Shown here in pieces: positions 60,051 through 64,000 of a stretch of 64,000 nucleotides of DNA. Location: assembly GCA_017311185.1 (NCBI GenBank), contig JAESUZ010005462.1, positions 4,774,001-4,838,000 on the forward strand. The letters run 5' to 3'. Positions within the stretch are counted from its first letter, which is position 1, and the number at the start of each line of letters is the position of its first letter. A program made the translations under genes and the position numbers. Source of the DNA: Proteles cristata cristata. Its lineage: Eukaryota; Chordata; Mammalia; Carnivora; Hyaenidae. The notes below the pieces were generated by a model. That model had not been told where the DNA came from, made no database searches, and saw only the letters and a program-made list of their open reading frames with translations.

Positions 60051-60076
60051 GGCGGGGGTGGGGAGGGTGGGGGAGG
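60051..60076 (+). promoter_or_regulatory. G-quadruplex motif on the coding strand
   Basis: GGCGGGGGTGGGGAGGGTGG then GGGAGG: four G-runs of three or more separated by single bases, in otherwise AT-rich intron. It would also be present in the EXOC2 pre-mRNA. Confidence 0.7.
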
Positions 60077-61680
60077 AACCATGCAGATTACAAGGAGAGA
60101 GTTAATTAACCAGTCAAAGACTATGCACCAGGCTCAGGGGTCTATTAAATAAAGCTTATATTTGGAGGGAAGACTCTTGAAGGGAAAGGCAATTGAGGAT
60201 TGATCTTATAACTGAAAATCCAATTGAGATTTTTGCAGAGCAGAGCATGTTTAGAGCAGCTGATGAAACTTTACACTTATTTTATTTCATGTTCTTTATG
60301 AGGACACCATAATGGTAACAGCAGGTATGGGGCAAGAGGGAATATACTCCTCCCCTAGCCAGCCTATGCAGTGCTGTTTCCTGCATTCTTTCTGACTCTT
60401 ACTTGCCATTTTTTCACAAAATATGGAGGAGTGGTATATATACCGTAACCCTGTTTTCCTTGTTTTTAATTTATTTCCCATCCACAGATTCATTCAAGGC
60501 CACTAACAACCTTTCATTTCTTTGAAAGCACTTTAATAACTTCTTGTCCTTTAGTTATAGTTGTTGAATAGGCCAAACTCACCTAGTGATAAATATAGTA
60601 ATATTTTAAATAAAGAAATTTAAGAAGTTTTAAAATTTTTGGTGGAGCTAAATGAAATTACTAGATACAGCTATGCTTGGCGATTGAGTTCAGAGTGTAT
60701 CTCAAAAAGCAGGGATCTATTTATTTTCCATATTTATTATATTGTTGTTTCCTCACATTTATTATATTGACTTTAACATAAGTTCTAGACAAAATAGTAA
60801 GCAAAATATAGCTGAAAATTTTTCCTGGAAAGTATTTTTGCCTTAGTGTTTAGTCAAGGGATCTTCAATCAAGGCTCTAAATTACTCACAATTGTTCTGT
60901 AGAATGCTCTGACACTGAGGGAGCATGGGAAAGTGTTCTTGGTGAGCCATAACAGCAGTGACAAATGCCATTCCTGGAATTTTGTTTACAAAACGTTCTT
61001 TCGAACTGTAAAGTGATATTTATTCATCAACCTTGAGGTCTGGTAATTTCGATAAGAAATTACCCTAAACTGGCTAGAACCCTGGGAGTATAGAATATGA
61101 GGCTTAACCCTCTTCATGACTGTTACTTGTGGGAGAATTCCTAGCCTCTGTCTCATCACTCTCCATAAGAGGGAAACTGTTCTACATAAAAACATCTGTG
61201 AAGGCCCAGTTTTTAGAAGGAGCCCATTGTATGGATAGCATTTTAATTCTCTTTCAAATTATGAAAAATTTATAAATTATTTTCTATTAGTTTCTGTGTT
61301 TTTGTAATTATTTTAAAATACCGATTTTATAGCATTTTTTATGCAAAAAATATTAGGTAGAAAAACAAGTAAAATAGAACCCCTTTCATAAGAACAACAG
61401 CTTACTAATTAACTGTTTTTCCATATAGCTATTAAATTTAAAAGGCAGCATTGACTCTTTAGTATATTATGTAATAGCAAGCAGTTAATAGAATTATAGA
61501 ATTATATTGTTTCTCTCTGTTATTATTGGGAAAGAAGGAACCATGGAAAATAAAACATTGAATATTGAGATTATAATTATATTATTGAATTATAAGAGAT
61601 TATAATTAATAAGTGCTAACTCTCAGTTTATTACTATAAAGGCATAAAGGTAATTTTCTAAATATTTTTTTTTCTTTCAG

Positions 61681-61797
61681 GAACAGAGACTTTTGATAGT
61701 CCTAAGTAACTGCTGCTACCTAGAACGTCACACCTTCCTAAATATAGCAGAACATTTTGAAAAGCACAACTTCCAGGGAATAGAAAAAATAACACAG
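61681..61797 (+). CDS. EXOC2: EXOC2 internal coding exon K (39 codons)
   Basis: Acceptor TTTTTTTTTCTTTCAG and donor GTAAGT. It reads [20 protein letters not shown] then [19 protein letters not shown], starting and ending in phase 0. It covers about residues 708-746, a conserved helical segment of the C-terminal half with no difference from the remembered human sequence. It is the last exon in the window; the following C-terminal ~178 residues lie downstream. Confidence 0.95.
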
Positions 61798-64000
61798 GTA
61801 AGTGAATTATGTTAAATTGAACGGGTTGGTGGTTTTATCAATTTAGTTTCCAAACTATTTTCTTAGCACCCTCTCTCTTTTGCTTTTCCTATACTTTCCT
61901 CTCCTGACCCTCTCCACACCCATCTTCCTTCCCCATCTTCACTCCACCCTGACTTTGAATGATTCCTTTCTTTATAACTCACCTTGAATCATTAATACTC
62001 TCTTCTTTTCTCCAGATCAGAGCTTACTCAAGGTGAAAACTGATTTACTCCCTACCTAACCTGCTCAAAGAAAGGGAAGGAAATAGGAAAGAAAGATTTC
62101 AAACCCAAAATCTTTAAGAATCATCTCAAATTTGGCTCCTTTTAGGATAAAGCTTTTACTTTAGAGCCAAGAGCAAACCTCCTGAGCCTGCAGAAAAACC
62201 TTTTCCTGCTTTTGCACACCTCTTCTTCTTTTTCCATTTTCCAAATGACCACAATGATGCTTTTGCTTTTTACTACTTAAGCAGAGGCACAGGCGCACAA
62301 GCACAGAGACACACACACAACATGAGACTGGCTTACAACAGCTCTAGGATGCTTATCTGAAAAATACATACTCTCTACACTCGAATCCATGGATGTAGCA
62401 AAGTCAGACGAAAAGGAATCCTGTGTAAACCAATGGAGTAGGGTGGTTTTTTTTTTTTTAGATGTTATACTTTGTTGTTTATGTTTTTCAAGTAAGCAGA
62501 AAAGGAAAAAATGAAGTAACCTTGTTATTAATGGTTGGTTGCTTCTTGAGCAAAGGTTTATCAGATTTCTAAGTAAAACTAAGTTAGAACCACTCTTAAC
62601 AGTTTTCTCAGTGCAAAAAAATAAGAAAGATAATGATCTTGGTAATCTTATAATCAAAAAGTACTCTTGATGGATTGCATATTTTTTACAAGTGATAGTT
62701 CCATTTTGTGAACTAGAAATGGATTTTTTTTCTTCAAAGAATGAAAATGTCAAAGTGGGTGGTTCTGTCTTGTTTTCCTGTCTTTTTGTAAAGATTAATC
62801 ATCCTGATGAGAAATGTTGTGACTTAAGGCTGTAGGGCCAAATGTTGAGTTTATTTCCAGAAATTCTTGTGTTGAGAATTGCAAGATGCTCTCTTGCAGT
62901 AAAGAATTAGTATTTGTAGAAAGTAAGCACTTTGTTTTTGTGCAGTAACAATAGTGACACAAATATATTTATTGAACAGGTTTTTTTATCATTTAAAAAT
63001 ATATGAAATGATTAGTAATTGCATGTAGCAGAAGCAGTAAATTTGGTTTTCCTTAGGTTTTTACAAAGTTATGAGTAGTAACTGTTGCTTCAGTTTATAT
63101 AATAAAGAAATAGAATGATATTGACATACAAATAGCCTTTGATATCCTTCCTAGTCTTGATATCATTTTTGAAATCATTTTGAAACCAAGGTAATATGTT
63201 GGATCTGGGGGTACAGCTTAGGATAAATGGTGGGCTATTTTTCACACTCAGAATTAGGATTATTTTTATCATTGACATTGAATATTTTGAAATCATTTAG
63301 TTGTATATTAAATGAATAGTCAGTAAACTAGATCTAGATGATAATAGTCTTGCTGATTTTATTATGAGTGAATCCATTAATTTCATGATGCCAACCAAGT
63401 AAAATATATTTCTTGCATTAATGGAAAAACACTGCCAAGTTACACTGTTTTACGTAATTCCCTTTTCAAATGACAACTCTAGAGCATAGATCCCAGCAAA
63501 ACTATGGGGTACATTGTTTACACAAATAGTTTGTTATCCATGCTGTCACTCTGTTTCTGCTCCTGGAAATAATGGTTCATTGTGGGCTTCTAATTTAGTG
63601 TCACCAGACATTAGACATTCTCTCAGATCTCCTTCTAGAGATAGGCATATTTCCTTCTGTTTGCTTATTCCCAGTAGAAGCATGAAAATGGCCAGTTGTT
63701 CATTCCCTTCATCTTGAATCTCCTCTTCAAAAGTGAAATTAATTTTAATATAGAAACAGTATACTAATAACTATATGTTTCAGAAGTTTGTTAAAATTTA
63801 GTGATCAATGATCATTTAAGATTGGAATGATTTCATATAGACATTTTTTAGTGCAAATAATTCTGTGAGGTAAATAAGGAAAGTATTATTAATTCCATTT
63901 TTTTCATATGGAAAGGTGCTTAGAGATGTTCATGACTTGACCTGTAAGTAGCAAAGCAAAGCAGAACTCAAAATTGAGTATTCTAATTCAGAATCCAGAA
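61798..64000 (+). other. EXOC2: EXOC2 intron downstream of exon K (partial)
   Basis: At least 2.2 kb of intron; its acceptor is outside the window. It is mostly unique AT-rich DNA. It contains a 158-codon antisense open frame of unknown meaning (62277-62753) and a probable MIR relic at the right edge (about 63870-63990). Confidence 0.85.
63870..63990 (-). repeat. Probable MIR relic, antisense
   Basis: Order ATTCCATTTTTTTCATATGG, GTGCTTAGAGATG, CATGACTTGACCTG, AGCAAAGCAGAACTC is the reverse MIR pattern, strongly diverged. Confidence 0.55.

Larger units (their letters stand above)
57087..61680 (+). other. EXOC2: EXOC2 intron J-K
   Basis: A 4.59-kb intron with a young sense SINE, a TA/CA microsatellite, a Tigger-like relic, a MIR-like relic and a G-rich G4 motif. 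The stretches 58652-59650, 59830-60050 and 60080-61660 look unique and AT-rich, with no gene signal. Confidence 0.9.

Noticed and set aside
1..64000. HUS1B, the intronless gene that I recall lying within the EXOC2 locus in human
   Set aside because: No open frame of the right size or content; it sits near the 5' end of EXOC2, outside this window.

Overview
The window is carnivore nuclear DNA, almost certainly from a cat-family (felid) genome. The main evidence is about 32 copies of the tRNA-Lys-derived carnivore SINE (can-SINE / SINEC). Many are near-identical felid-type copies with an intact tRNA-like head, a CT-rich tail and an AATAAA/poly(A) end. Several carnivore L1 elements are also present. 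There is no bacterial, plasmid or CRISPR content.

The only host gene I can support is EXOC2 (SEC5, exocyst complex component 2), on the + strand. Eleven internal coding exons (10857-10982, 15743-15867, 34476-34541, 34718-34875, 35261-35382, 36855-36916, 44412-44492, 44945-45004, 45760-45821, 57020-57086, 61681-61797) all have AG/GT borders and keep one continuous reading frame. Together they encode about 348 residues, roughly residues 399-746 of the ~924-residue protein (numbering from my memory of the human protein). The start codon, the N-terminal Ral-binding domain and the C-terminus lie outside the window. The rest is intron.

Layout. 1-10.9 kb: AT-rich intron with scattered SINEs. 11-16 kb: exons A and B, an old L1 3' end split by a Tigger-like DNA transposon. 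16.4-17.1 kb: retroviral-type LTR. 18.0-24.7 kb: a near full-length but decayed antisense L1 preceded by a second L1 3' end. 25.5-33.5 kb: SINEs, an ancient repeat interrupted by L1 and LTR pieces, and a solo LTR inside an older LTR. 34.4-36.9 kb: exon cluster C-F. 37-44.2 kb: L1 3' ends, SINEs and an L2 relic with a strong CTCF-like motif. 44.4-45.8 kb: exon cluster G-I. 46.0-53.7 kb: a second near full-length antisense L1 carrying an inverted younger L1 and followed by a third insertion at the same target. 54.2-56.3 kb: older L1. 57.0-64.0 kb: exons J and K in otherwise mostly unique AT-rich intron.

I found no new biological system. The points most worth checking are: nested or same-site insertions whose target duplications can be read directly; inverted SINE and L1 pairs that could fold in the EXOC2 pre-mRNA; a strong antisense bias of SINEs, which may reflect the splice-acceptor-plus-poly(A) signal carried by the sense copies; a near-consensus CTCF motif; and a compact G-quadruplex motif. 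Family names and human residue numbers come from memory, not from a search.
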